From contig JACDGV010000020.1 of the NCBI GenBank assembly GCA_013821425.1, forward strand, positions 1-49,871: a stretch of 49,871 bases of DNA. The letters are read 5' to 3'. Shown in pieces: positions 40,554 to 49,786 of this stretch (its first letter is position 1; every line of letters begins with the position of its first letter). The position numbers and the translations under genes were made by a program. Source of the stretch: Nitrosospira sp. (GTDB taxonomy: Bacteria; Pseudomonadota; Gammaproteobacteria; Burkholderiales; Nitrosomonadaceae). Under the pieces are notes generated by a model. That model was given only the letters and a program-made list of their open reading frames with translations, was not told the DNA's origin and did no database searches.

Positions 40554-42152
40554 TTAATACATAATCGGTTTTTTACGGAAGCGTTTTGAAATACTTCTGG
40601 AATAACCTAAAAATACCAACCCCAAAAGAACAAGCAATGATGAATTTGGTTCTGGCAAGGGGGTAGGCTCAATGATTTCTTCAAACTCTCTGAGTTGCCC
40701 GACAATGCGATTGAACTGATCTTTGAGCGGTACGTTGAAAAGCGCAGCGGGGTCGATTTGGCCCACTGTTTGCGATGCTTTGTCCAAGTCCATTATAAAA
40801 CCAGTGGGATTAGAAGAGTTAGACGCGGCAATAAGCTCATACGCTCTAGAGGGAGGACCAACCGAAATCAATTCGCGAAACCTGTCCTCAAGATCGCCCT
40901 CCACGATATGGTAGCTGGCTAATCTTTCCTCCATTAGGTCGCCTAGCGCGTCTAATGAATTTGCAAGCGATGCTATTGATGAGGCGAAGGGTGCCTTGAA
41001 ATTCACAAACTGCTGATATTGGGCTGCAGCCCAATCAAAATCGCCGGCTTGCAGTGCGCCTTGGTAGCGTTCCACAGACGCAATCTCTACGCCGAGCAAA
41101 TCAATCGCGGCAAGGGACTTATTGGTCACGTCAAAGGTTGCTAGCTCAAAGAGATCGGTAGTTGCCGGATCTGGGAATCCAGGATTCTGCGTTGGTTGGG
41201 CGAGTACTTGATAATTAGAATCAGGTGGATCCTTAGCGACATAATTTAGCCCCAATCCTAACGAACCTAAAGCAAGTGCTGCAATACTGAGTCCTGTTAT
41301 GGGCACTCCCAAAACGACCGCTCCGCCGATAAGTGTAGCAGTGGTAGCTATCATTGCGTAGGCTTGTATATCGTCTGGGCCCCAATTTAGGGCTGTATTC
41401 CCCCAGAATGTGGCAGCCGCTACTAATGTATTTGCTGTTGTAGCGGGGATTATACTAATCATGGTAGAGAGTATTGAACCAGCGAGACCAAGACCTTTTG
41501 TTACCTCTTTCCACTCTTCTAACGTCTTGTTGGTTTGAATTTCCCGTTCAACTGTTATTTCTATTTGAGTATCAACGTTTGCTTTAGCGTCGGCGACGTT
41601 TGTACTAATGATTTGGCTATTGACGGATACTCCGATCGGTCCTCCAACGGCTGGGTTTGGATTAAATAATGAAAACCCTGGGATAGTTGTGGAGTAAGTT
41701 GATGTCTCCGGAGTTGGTACTCCGAAAAACATTACTGCCGGTGACGGGGGAAAGAATTTACCTTCTGGGTCCAGATAAGCAGCAGCGGTGTCATAATCAT
41801 TCGTCACATTTGGTATTCCATAAGCTGACAAGTCAAAGGTGAAATCCTCCCGAAAAATGACAGAACTCGGAGAGCCGAGTTGACCGGATAAATGGGTGTG
41901 TTGTGTAGTTTGACTCCCAGAAATGCTAGTACTAAGCAATATACCGGCGGCGGGATTGAAAGTTGTAAAGTCTAGAACTGCGCTTTGTGCGCCACTCCCC
42001 GCTTGATAGGTGTAGTCTACTGACAGCGTCTGAGAGCTCGGGATTATTGCAGAGCCAGGGAGTAATGCCGCATGGGCATAGCCGAATACAAATAAATAAG
42101 CGGAGATAATTAAGAGAGTAGTTCGAATATTAGGTATATAAACAGGTGTCAT
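40554..42152 (-). CDS. PEP-CTERM sorting-signal protein with a hydrophobic core
   Basis: The 532-residue protein is exported and carries a PEP-CTERM tail for exosortase processing. The signal peptide is at residues 4-28 (ending AHA). The tail starts near 498: LPEPNSSLLVLLGLVFLGY, then SRSISKRFRKK, with the motif, a membrane segment and a basic end in order. Residues about 225-310 are a long Gly/Ala/Ile-rich hydrophobic stretch. The start ATG at 42152 follows GGGGA. The gene is AT-richer and codon-wise unlike its neighbours. It lies between two broken phage blocks on the opposite strand. The function beyond surface export is unknown. Confidence 0.85.
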   Translation of the reverse strand: MTPVYIPNIRTTLLIISAYLFVFGYAHAALLPGSAIIPSSQTLSVDYTYQAGSGAQSAVLDFTTFNPAAGILLSTSISGSQTTQHTHLSGQLGSPSSVIFREDFTFDLSAYGIPNVTNDYDTAAAYLDPEGKFFPPSPAVMFFGVPTPETSTYSTTIPGFSLFNPNPAVGGPIGVSVNSQIISTNVADAKANVDTQIEITVEREIQTNKTLEEWKEVTKGLGLAGSILSTMISIIPATTANTLVAAATFWGNTALNWGPDDIQAYAMIATTATLIGGAVVLGVPITGLSIAALALGSLGLGLNYVAKDPPDSNYQVLAQPTQNPGFPDPATTDLFELATFDVTNKSLAAIDLLGVEIASVERYQGALQAGDFDWAAAQYQQFVNFKAPFASSIASLANSLDALGDLMEERLASYHIVEGDLEDRFRELISVGPPSRAYELIAASNSSNPTGFIMDLDKASQTVGQIDPAALFNVPLKDQFNRIVGQLREFEEIIEPTPLPEPNSSLLVLLGLVFLGYSRSISKRFRKKPIMY

Positions 42153-42528
42153 AGTTGTCCCCACCGATCCGTCTTCGCCCAAAAACTAACAGTGCTTGTT
42201 TTTTTGAAGCAAAAAGTAAGCCCAAGAAAGTCAGAAAATTTTAAACTTTAAAATCAAGCAACTAGGTAACGGACGTATTAATTCTTAAATCCACTGTAAA
42301 AGTTATCGACTTTCTTGAGAAAAATACCCGAATCATCCTTTGGTGTACTATTAGGCTTCCCCCTTTGAGAGACAGGCAAAAATTAAAATATTTTGGCAAG
42401 TGAGGTCCGTGGGACCGACATTACCATGCTAATTCGATGCGCTTGCTCGATCAATTGCCTAGCAAGGGTGACGGGCTCCACAAAAATTTATTGGCTCTAT
42501 AAAATGTAGCCAGTGGCAATGGTAGTTT
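42153..42528. other. AT-rich gene-free region upstream of the PEP-CTERM gene
   Basis: This region holds the promoter side of the PEP-CTERM gene (minus strand). CAAGAAAGTC at 42223-42232 and GACTTTCTTG at 42308-42317 form a perfect 10-bp inverted repeat with 75 bases between. It is AT-rich, like the gene it precedes. No coding frame of substance was seen. Confidence 0.5.
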
Positions 42529-43138
42529 TTGGGGAAACATAAACCCAGGGAAGAGGAACTGAAGGACAAGACGGAGGCGCTAACCGCCCAACGGGATTCG
42601 CTGGCCAACGAGGCGGATGTAAAGGAGTACGTGAAGGCGCGGCGTGAGCTGCGCCAAGCCGAGGGCGACATCGAGGATGGCATTGCTGACGAATCGCTGG
42701 CGCGCATGTTAAAGCAGGACATAGCTCGCCTGCGCCAGACGCCGAAGGTTAGGGATTACATGGGCGCAGTGGAAAACTCCGGGATCTTGCCAATGCGAAG
42801 CCATTCGTGGGCGATAACACCGCTTTATCGGGCATGAGCAACACGGAGGCCAGGGCAATCATCGACGCCGTCAAAAAACAGGGCTCTCATGAGGCGCTGG
42901 AGCGCGTTGCGGCCATGGTTGATACCATCCCACTAAAACAAGGGAAATCATCGTGGCGGGCGGATTAGAGCCCCCTGCGACGATTGCGGCCTGGGAAGCC
43001 AAATATGAGCATTATGTGTCCCTGCATCGAGACGAAGTGGGCGGTGCGGGCAGCATCCCCTCGCCCAAGCTTGTAATTTTCGACCCGCTCGAGGATCATC
43101 GATTTATCAGGACCTCGGCCGGCAGGGTTGTTCTTTAG
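42529..43138 (+). pseudogene. Frameshifted phage large polyvalent protein, second block
   Basis: Three frames follow each other without a gap. (1) 42529 onward: EEELKDKTEALTAQRDSLAN, then RLRQTPKVRDYMGAVENSG. (2) From about 42788: LANAKPFVGDNTALSGMSNT, then EALERVAAMVDTI. (3) From about 42938: REIIVAGGLEPPATIAAWEA, then YEHYVSLHRDEVGGAG. The YVSLHRDEVG block is typical of large phage polyvalent proteins. It therefore continues the debris begun at 39370, with the PEP-CTERM gene in between. Two frameshifts make it inactive. Confidence 0.75.
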
Positions 43139-43174
43139 CGGCTCCTGCAGCGCCTTCCCGATAACGACCCGCAA

Positions 43175-44407
43175 CTAATGCAAGACAGGGACACACGCTG
43201 TTAACCGCTCCTGTCGCGTGGAATTCTCCCTCACACCTTGTGGTTTGCCTTGTCCGCAGTCTTTCGCGCGGATTTCCCTGCTGCCGGCACGCTTCAGGAA
43301 CCACTCATCACCCCAGCCTCTTTTCATCTCCGGTGGGATACCAGGAAATTGCACCCCGCTGGTTTGCTCGACAAGGGCAATACGGGAGACGAATGCCCAG
43401 AATGAGCGGCCTTTAGCCATTCCTTCGATACGTTTCTCCAGCAGGCTCAGGTTTTCAAAGGTGTGCGGCAGTAGAAAAGCGATGGCATGCGCTGGTTCCT
43501 CCCCAGTTTCCGGCCGGTAGATCACGGCGAAGTAACCGGTTGGTATTTTCATGTTCGAAGCCCTTTTTTGCAGCTTCTTCGGATTGGCGTTCCGCTTGGG
43601 CCGCAGGATGTGACCGGCGTCTGTATTTTTGAAGTGGGCATGGTGCTGTTCAGCCACATCTCCCATCCTGCTCCCGCTCGGGTAGAGGTGCTTCGGGTCG
43701 AGAATCCTGTCCCGATAGACCTGGAAGTGCTCATGCGGAAACTTCCCAAAGGTTGTGCCGGTAACAACATAGAGTGGTCCGTGGTCCACCGCCCATGTCA
43801 GTACCTGCTGCTCAAGCTTCACCCAGATGTCCTGATTCAGTAAAGCGCTTTGGGGTGACATGTTCGCCATGGAGAAGGTCTGGTAGTTGCCGCAGGCATG
43901 CCAGCTGAATGCCTGCCTGGGAGCGACATGGCCATTGTCATGGCCGCTATTGCCAAAATCGGCAGGGCGAAGCCTGTCACCCGTTATCAGGTGATCAGCA
44001 TGGAACGGATCACGGCTTTCTGTGCATGTCAGAAATTCGCTCCAGGTCTCCGCCCTTATGTAGCAGTTCGCGGTCGTGCGCGTATAGGTGGAGCAGCCTT
44101 TATCGCCATAATTCTCTGGCGACAATTTGTAAGCCGCCCACCGGGGGGCGAAGTTCTCGGGCTCGTATTCGAGAGCAAAGAAGCTTGCACCCTTGACCCG
44201 ATAACAAAGATGCTGGTTGTTTCCGAAAGGTTGATCGGATGGGCTATCGGTTAGTGTGGGTGCGTTCGAGATACTGCCGCCGATGAACTGCTCGGCACAG
44301 TTTTGCAGCTGGCTCTGCGCGAACCCATGCCCCGAGAACATGACAAGGGCTGCAAAAAACCAAGCGGCTGGCCCACGGGACGAATGACAGGGTGTACCAG
44401 GATGCAT
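43175..44407 (-). CDS. Exported DNA/RNA non-specific endonuclease
   Basis: The 410-residue protein has a signal peptide (about residues 1-30, ending GFA) and a beta-beta-alpha metal nuclease domain. The DRGH motif appears as DNGH at 157-160 in SGHDNGHVAPRQAF, with His160 as the general base; NMSPQSALLNQDIWVKLE at about 182-199 gives the metal-binding asparagine region. Such enzymes degrade DNA and RNA outside the cell. It is longer than the Serratia enzyme by a C-terminal extension. The start MHPGTPCHSSRGPAAW is chosen over an ATG 90 bases upstream because the signal peptide fits. Confidence 0.85.
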   Translation of the reverse strand: MHPGTPCHSSRGPAAWFFAALVMFSGHGFAQSQLQNCAEQFIGGSISNAPTLTDSPSDQPFGNNQHLCYRVKGASFFALEYEPENFAPRWAAYKLSPENYGDKGCSTYTRTTANCYIRAETWSEFLTCTESRDPFHADHLITGDRLRPADFGNSGHDNGHVAPRQAFSWHACGNYQTFSMANMSPQSALLNQDIWVKLEQQVLTWAVDHGPLYVVTGTTFGKFPHEHFQVYRDRILDPKHLYPSGSRMGDVAEQHHAHFKNTDAGHILRPKRNANPKKLQKRASNMKIPTGYFAVIYRPETGEEPAHAIAFLLPHTFENLSLLEKRIEGMAKGRSFWAFVSRIALVEQTSGVQFPGIPPEMKRGWGDEWFLKRAGSREIRAKDCGQGKPQGVRENSTRQERLTACVPVLH

Positions 44408-44493
44408 TGTTTTATGCTCAATCACGCTGAAGGGTCGAGGCAGCAAGTCCCCCTCTGCCCTGTTTTTTTGATACTGATTCGGATTTGATACCC

Positions 44494-45141
44494 TCAACTG
44501 AATCGGCTTACCAGCAGCCTGTCGAATGTGTTTTGATACTTGGCTGTAGTTTGCAAATATCGATCCGATCCTGCCTGGTCTGACTTCGCCTTCTTTCTCC
44601 TGATTATCTCATTTCGCATTTCGTTGAACTGCTCCCGCATTTCATGTTCGATGAATATCTTTCCTACTGCCGCAGGAATCCATATTTTCGGGATGGCATC
44701 AGTACGATGGGTTACACGGGTCTGCCCATCTTCCTCGATCAGATAAGTCATCCCTTCCAATTTATGCATGTTGCCACTGATCAGGCTCGTCCGTATTTTA
44801 TGATGCGGGGTCAACCTTACTTCCCGTGTTGATTCGAACGGGAAGCTGACAGGGCCGTAAGTGGCAGCGCCGCGCTGGAAAATCGTAAATGAATCCTCAG
44901 AAACACTGACCACCTTGCTTTCCTTCAAATTGGAGACAAAATCAGCCATGCCATCGAAGTCGATGAGCACGTCCCAGACCTCCTGTCGGGTTGCTGGAAC
45001 AGAAAATTCAAGGTCAATAATGATGTTCTCCCCAATCATGTTGACCTGGACTTCAATGTCCTCACCCTCCCGCGAATCCGCCAGCGACCCCGCCGTAAAT
45101 AGCGCCGAGCACATGAATAGCAGGATCGAAGCGTTTTTCAT
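44494..45141 (-). CDS. Exported START/polyketide-cyclase-like protein
   Basis: The 215-residue protein has a signal peptide (residues 1-21, ending SLA) and a START-like fold: LEFSVPATRQEVWDVLIDFDGMADF at the start of the domain, and a long C-terminal helix (MREQFNEMRNEIIRRKKAK). The family binds hydrophobic ligands. Its ligand is unknown. It lies 86 bases upstream of the nuclease on the same strand, and is divergent from umuD. Confidence 0.82.
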   Translation of the reverse strand: MKNASILLFMCSALFTAGSLADSREGEDIEVQVNMIGENIIIDLEFSVPATRQEVWDVLIDFDGMADFVSNLKESKVVSVSEDSFTIFQRGAATYGPVSFPFESTREVRLTPHHKIRTSLISGNMHKLEGMTYLIEEDGQTRVTHRTDAIPKIWIPAAVGKIFIEHEMREQFNEMRNEIIRRKKAKSDQAGSDRYLQTTAKYQNTFDRLLVSRFS

Positions 45142-45274
45142 TGGCTTACACAGGAGAGAGCCATTACTTATTCTCAAATGAGAGGGAAATCTGAGTCTGC
45201 CATAAAATTATAAACAGATCGCTCGGAGCTGTGATAAATTGAACGCCGTTACAAAGTTCAATAAGGGACTGACT

Positions 45275-45874
45275 ATGGGTACACGCGGCGGCAGAAGGGA
45301 AGGCTCGGGACCCAAGAAATCCATGAGCCCTTATGGCGAGAAAACATCTGTCATTCGGGTCCCCACCAGCCTCAAGTCTGACATCCTGCTCTATCTCGAA
45401 CCATTCAGGAAAACATCGAGGCCGGGAAGTGCCGGGGATGGGTGCGAGTTTCCCCACGTAAGCCTGAACCCCCGTCCCATGCCCCGTCCCATCTATAGTG
45501 GCAGGATACTGGCTGGCCAATCCCGCTTCCCCTCTCCCGCCCAGGATTACGAGCAGAAGACGCTCGACTTGAATGACCGCTTCATCGCCAACCCACCGGC
45601 TACCTTCTTCTTTACCGTCAAGGGTGATTCCATGATCGGAGCCGGCATCTTCGATGGCGCCACACTGATCGTGGACCGCTCGATCAAGCCCAAGTCCTCC
45701 AATATCGTCATTGCCGATGTGGATGGTGAATGGATGGTCAAGCGCCTGTACAAGCGCAGCGGCGTGATCAAGCTCCTGTCCGAGAATCCGCTCAATGAAC
45801 CCATAATCCTCAAGGAAGGGCAGGAACTGGTCATCTTCGGCGTGGTGACCTATGTTATCAACGAAGCCAAATAG
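45275..45874 (+). CDS. umuD: UmuD-like protein with an extra N-terminal domain
   Basis: UmuD is self-cleaved with RecA and then joins UmuC to form translesion polymerase V. The C-terminal peptidase domain has FFFTVKGDSMIGAGI with Ser119 and VKRL with Lys156. RFPSPAQDY marks the region after the cleavage site; A80-G81 is the likely cut. Unlike E. coli UmuD, residues 1-65 form an additional segment (GTRGGRREGSGPKK, then TSVIRVPTSLKSDILLYL) of the kind found in many UmuD-like proteins and resembling a ribbon-helix-helix DNA-binding domain. The start is ATG at 45275; the upstream part of the frame is not family-like. It overlaps umuC by 23 bases. Confidence 0.88.
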   Translation: MGTRGGRREGSGPKKSMSPYGEKTSVIRVPTSLKSDILLYLEPFRKTSRPGSAGDGCEFPHVSLNPRPMPRPIYSGRILAGQSRFPSPAQDYEQKTLDLNDRFIANPPATFFFTVKGDSMIGAGIFDGATLIVDRSIKPKSSNIVIADVDGEWMVKRLYKRSGVIKLLSENPLNEPIILKEGQELVIFGVVTYVINEAK

Positions 45875-47141
45875 ACCCGTCTTCGCATTGGCGGACGCCA
45901 ACTCCTTCTATGCCTCCTGCGAAAAGGTATTCAGGCCCGATCTCAGGGATTTGCCTGTTGTCGTGCTCTCCAACAATGATGGCTGTGTCATTGCCCAAAG
46001 CCGGGAAGCCAAGGCATTAGGCATACGCATGGCGGGCCCCTGGTTTGAAGTGGAAGAGAGGGCCAGAGAAATAGGGGCCGTGGCCTTTTCCTCCAACTAT
46101 GAGCTGTACGCCAACATGAGCAATCGCTTCATGGCAACGTTGCGCCAGTTTAGCCCGAGGCAGGAAGTCTACTCAATTGATGAGTGTTTCCTCGACTTGA
46201 CCGGCATCAAACGCGACTTAATTGTCTATGGGCAGGAAATAAAAGAGACAGTCACGCGCTGGACGGGACTGCCGATATGCGTGGGGATGGGCCACAGCAA
46301 GACGCTGGCCAAGCTTGCCAATTATTACGCCAAGAAGCAGCCCAAATTGAACGGTGTGTGCGACTTCACGCGCATAAGCGAGGAGGAGCTGGACGCGGTA
46401 ATGGAAAAGCTTCCCGTCTCTTCCATCTGGGGGATAGGCCGCAGGCTGGAAAACAGCCTGAAGGCACTAGGGGTGGCAAATGTATCGAGGCTCAAGCACG
46501 CCAATCTCAGGAGGATTCGGGATAGGTTCGGCATCACCATGCAGCGCACGGTGCAGGAACTCAACGGCGAGCCGTGGCTGGAACTGGAAGAGGCAGCACC
46601 CATTACCAAACAGGTCATGAGTTCGCGCTCGTTCGGGCAAAGGGTCGAGAGCCTGCAGGAGCTCAAAGAAGCAATCAGCTATCATGCTGCCAATGCCGCA
46701 CAGCGGCTGCGCAAGCAGGGCCTGTTTGCCAGCGCCGTTTCCGTCTTCATCCAGAACAGCCCGTTCGATCAGGCCGAATTCTACGGCAGGACCGAAACCG
46801 TTGCCCTACCCGCACCAACGGAATGCCGTTTGCAAATCACCAATGCTGCGCTCTGGTTGTTGAAGAAGATGTATAAACCGGGAGTCTATTACCTGAAAGC
46901 AGGGGTGATGTTGTCGGAACTGGTTCCCGAAAAAGGGCAGCAGACAGACCTGTTTGCGTACTCATCCAGCAGCAAAAAATCCGGCAGGCTGATGGAAACG
47001 ATGGACCACATCAACAGGAAATATCAGCGCAGTACGATTCGCCTGGCTTCCGAAGGAGTGAACCGGACCTGGTTCATGCGGCGCGGCTTCAAGAGTCCTA
47101 ATTACACGGGGGAATGGAGCGAGCTGCCCATGGCGAGATGA
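45852..47141 (+). CDS. umuC: UmuC, translesion DNA polymerase V catalytic subunit
   Basis: The 429-residue Y-family polymerase begins with FALADANSFYASCEKVFRPD, with the metal-binding aspartate. It has YSIDECFLDL with the catalytic D-E pair, VGMGHSKTLAKLANYYAKK and IWGIGRRL (helix-hairpin-helix region). The little-finger and C-terminal domain follow (QVMSSRSFGQRV, QTDLFAYSS). Its length matches UmuC. It is coupled to umuD by overlap. Confidence 0.95.
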   Translation: MLSTKPNRPVFALADANSFYASCEKVFRPDLRDLPVVVLSNNDGCVIAQSREAKALGIRMAGPWFEVEERAREIGAVAFSSNYELYANMSNRFMATLRQFSPRQEVYSIDECFLDLTGIKRDLIVYGQEIKETVTRWTGLPICVGMGHSKTLAKLANYYAKKQPKLNGVCDFTRISEEELDAVMEKLPVSSIWGIGRRLENSLKALGVANVSRLKHANLRRIRDRFGITMQRTVQELNGEPWLELEEAAPITKQVMSSRSFGQRVESLQELKEAISYHAANAAQRLRKQGLFASAVSVFIQNSPFDQAEFYGRTETVALPAPTECRLQITNAALWLLKKMYKPGVYYLKAGVMLSELVPEKGQQTDLFAYSSSSKKSGRLMETMDHINRKYQRSTIRLASEGVNRTWFMRRGFKSPNYTGEWSELPMAR

Positions 47142-47276
47142 TAACGAATACCAGAGCTTGGAAAGAGGGTTGCTGCCAGTAACAAAAACGCAAAGGCCGC
47201 GATTGGCTTGCTGACAGTGGCGGGTCTAATTCCCGCCGCACACAAGACAATGCGACCCTTGACGAAGCCATTGTAT

Positions 47277-47447
47277 ATGACACGTATAGCCTTCACAATC
47301 CGTCCGCATTTTCCCGCAGCACCAGACCGATACCCGGAATTCAAAGAGGACATTCCCAGCGAGGAATGGCTGCAAGAACAGGCGGACTATGCCAAGGAGA
47401 AAGGCACCCTGCCGGGCTATCAGTCCGAAGTCAATGCCAACGCCTAG
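47277..47447 (+). CDS. Small unknown protein, 56 residues
   Basis: The frame extends from 47208, but the ATG at 47277 gives the more protein-like product MTRIAFTIRPHFPAAPDRYP followed by an acidic segment (EEWLQEQADYAKEKGT). It has no signal or membrane segment. It is not recognised. It lies between umuC and the lipase and could be a fragment of a larger gene. Confidence 0.4.
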   Translation: MTRIAFTIRPHFPAAPDRYPEFKEDIPSEEWLQEQADYAKEKGTLPGYQSEVNANA

Positions 47448-47493
47448 CCTGTGGTTTTCGAACCTCTTCGAAATGGTTTGGTGTATTTTTGAG

Positions 47494-47519
47494 TCTGGCG
47501 GAAAACTCTGGCGGAAAAC
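47494..47519 (+). repeat. 13-bp tandem duplication
   Basis: TCTGGCGGAAAAC is repeated head to tail twice (47494-47506 and 47507-47519), a short duplication in the gap before the lipase gene. Confidence 0.7.
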
Positions 47520-47556
47520 TAAAACCGGATGAAGCGTGTGCGACGCAGTGACAGCC

Positions 47557-47574
47557 ATTAGGAACGTTCCTAAT
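47557..47574. promoter_or_regulatory. Perfect 18-bp palindrome upstream of the lipase gene
   Basis: ATTAGGAACGTTCCTAAT is a perfect palindrome, 70-80 bases before the lipase start. The length and full symmetry fit an operator for a dimeric repressor. No regulator is identified, and the role is inferred. Confidence 0.45.
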
Positions 47575-47643
47575 CAAAGCAAACATTTCATTCCGCCTCC
47601 ACAAAGAAACCAATAATCATTGGAAGTATCATCAACGTGAATA

Positions 47644-48468
47644 GTGATCGATGTAATGACAACATGGCAAGACCTCCTAAACCCTGGTGGGGCGACCGAC
47701 TTCTTTTCTCGCAGAGAATTCCCACCATTTGAACCGGAGGTAGCCTTTGAGTACAGTCGCATAAACGCGCTATGGCTCGCGGAGCTGAGCCGATTAGTTT
47801 ACCGGCAGGATATCGAGGAAAGAATATCCGTTCCGCGACCAACCCGAGCCAGTTTCCTGGATAGGGCGGGATTGAAACAGCGTGCTTTTTTTGCTTCGCC
47901 GGAAATGGATACTCACGCAATGCTCGTTGAACCCAAGGTCCCACCTTCCTTTGCAATTCTGGTATTCAGAGGTACCGATAGCAAGAGGGATTATGTTACC
48001 GATTTCGAATCTGGAATACTTCCGTGGGACCGAAACGAAATAGGTGTCCACAAGGGTTTTAGGAAGGCACTTGACTCGGTGTGGGATGAAATTGAGAAGG
48101 AGCTCTCCGAGCTTGTCTGCCCGATCTTCTATACCGGCCATAGTTTAGGCGGAGCGCTGGCTACCTTGGCAGCTTCGCGATATAAGCCGCAGGCGGTTTA
48201 TACATATGGATCACCACGGGTGGGAAACGACGCTTTTGTCAGGTCCCTGCAAACACTACCGATCCATCGCGTTGTGGACAATAAAGATGCAACAGCGTGG
48301 CTTCCACCTGAAGTATTGGGATTTCGCCATGTTGGTTTATTACAACTTCTTACGGAGCCACAAACCGAGGCCAAAGAAAAGCCCTTTTTCGCACCACTAA
48401 AGGTTTTCGAGGAACCCCCAAGGATACTGGCAGATCATGCGCCGGTTAACTATGTCGACAGAATATGA
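47644..48468 (+). CDS. Class 3 lipase family protein
   Basis: The 274-residue alpha/beta hydrolase shows the nucleophile elbow FYTGHSLGGALATLAAS with the catalytic serine. FRGTDSKRDYVTDFES marks the oxyanion-side region, and the catalytic histidine is near the end in ADHAPVNYVDRI. No signal peptide is present, so it is presumably cytoplasmic. The class 3 (Mono-/di-acylglycerol) family call is safe; the substrate is not known. The start is uncertain: GTG at 47644 or ATG at 47656, neither with a strong ribosome site. Confidence 0.87.
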   Translation: MIDVMTTWQDLLNPGGATDFFSRREFPPFEPEVAFEYSRINALWLAELSRLVYRQDIEERISVPRPTRASFLDRAGLKQRAFFASPEMDTHAMLVEPKVPPSFAILVFRGTDSKRDYVTDFESGILPWDRNEIGVHKGFRKALDSVWDEIEKELSELVCPIFYTGHSLGGALATLAASRYKPQAVYTYGSPRVGNDAFVRSLQTLPIHRVVDNKDATAWLPPEVLGFRHVGLLQLLTEPQTEAKEKPFFAPLKVFEEPPRILADHAPVNYVDRI

Positions 48469-48485
48469 ATTTTTCTGAGAACCTA

Positions 48486-49730
48486 TCAGTAGCACCTATT
48501 TTTTGTAGTGTATCCGGCAGTTTGTGCGTAGAGAGGAATGATGGAAGCGTTCTTCTTCAGGTGCTTCTGCAACAGCTTGTAGGTATCCAGATCGAAAGTC
48601 AGCTCCACCCGCGCCTCCAGCACATCTTCAAGCGCCCCCTCATCTTCCACCGTTGCAATATGGCACCAGCTGTCAAACACGTGAACCTGCGTTTGGCCTG
48701 ATTGCCTATCGTGTTCCCGAACGCCGATCCTGCCCGGATACGGCCATGTCCTGAGTCGGGAGGAGGCCAGGGCTTGCTTCAGCCGCAGATAGTGTAGCTC
48801 AGGCCTCTCCTTGCCCGCGCAAACACCGTCACAGCGTTTCAGTTGGTGAGCGAAACAAGGGCCTTTGCCACTTTCTATCCCGATCACCCGCGGGCAGAGC
48901 CTGTTGTCTCTTACAATGGCCGAGAGGGCGTCGGTGGCCGCCTTTCTTGAACGAAAGAGACCATAAAGATGCTCGAAAGCATCGGGACTGATCTCATCCT
49001 TGGTCACGATGCTGACCAATGGAACCTGATTGAGTCCACCTGCGACGCTTAGCGAGAACAGATTGCGGGACCTGCGCAGAACACGGTTGTGAATGGGCAT
49101 GAGCTGCTTGATCAACCTTGATTCAAGCAGCAGTGCACCCAACTCCCCGGCGGTCTCCCTCCATTCAACCCGACAAACCTCCTGTCCGATGCGCATGGCG
49201 CGGCTGGAGGCATGATCGCCGCTAAAATGGGACATGACGCGAGATCGGAGAGTGACGCTCTTTCCGATATAGAGCGGCATATCATTTTCGCCATAGAAGA
49301 GATAGACGCCAGGACTATCCGGTATCTCATCGAGAAAGGCTCCATCGAGACCAGCGGGCAGGCTGGGTCCTTTGAGCAGGGAGGCCACGGCTTGAAGCAC
49401 GCGGGCTTCCCCCAGTTCGCGCCTGGCCAAGTCAAGATAAGCCACCACCAGTTCCACATCCCCCATGGCACGGTGGCGTGCATCAGTGCTGAGCCCATGT
49501 CGCTGCATGATGGCGTCGAGCCCGTGCCCTCTATGCTCCGGATAGAGTTTTCGCGAGAGCTTCACGGTGCATAGGACCTTTTGTCTCAGCACGGCACCCA
49601 GGCGTTTGAATTCGCTCTTGAGGAAGCCATGGTCAAAGCGCACGTTATGCGCTGCCACCACCGCCCCTTCGATATAGCCATAGAGCGTGTGGGCAACCTC
49701 TGCGAAGGTGGGCGCATTGTCAATGCCGAT
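48486..49730 (-). pseudogene. DnaQ-exonuclease/GIY-YIG nuclease fusion (Cho/UvrC-like), N-terminus removed by an IS
   Basis: The remaining 414 codons read from IGIDNAPTFAEVAHTLYGYI onwards. First comes a DnaQ-like exonuclease (VVAAHNVRFDHGFLKSEFKR, then RHRAMGDVELV). A GIY-YIG domain follows (SPGVYLFYGENDMPLYIGKS, as in UvrC/Cho), then a cysteine cluster (CFAHQLKRCDGVC). The part missing at the N-terminus is the exonuclease start with its DxE metal motif. In frame, a stop (TAA at 49731-49733) lies directly before IGIDN, at the point where IS-type sequence begins. A GTG at 49659-49661 could still start a shortened protein. Confidence 0.8.
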
Positions 49731-49766
49731 TTAAAACTGATACACTGGGGATGCGGCGGAAAACTT

Positions 49767-49786
49767 GGACTACTTGGAGGTAGTCC
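49767..49786 (+). promoter_or_regulatory. Hairpin enclosing the ribosome site of the IS transposase
   Basis: GGACTAC at 49767-49773 pairs perfectly with GTAGTCC at 49780-49786. The six-base loop TTGGAG contains most of the ribosome site, and the ATG follows immediately at 49787. Such a hairpin in the mRNA would hide the start and limit transposase translation. Confidence 0.5.
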
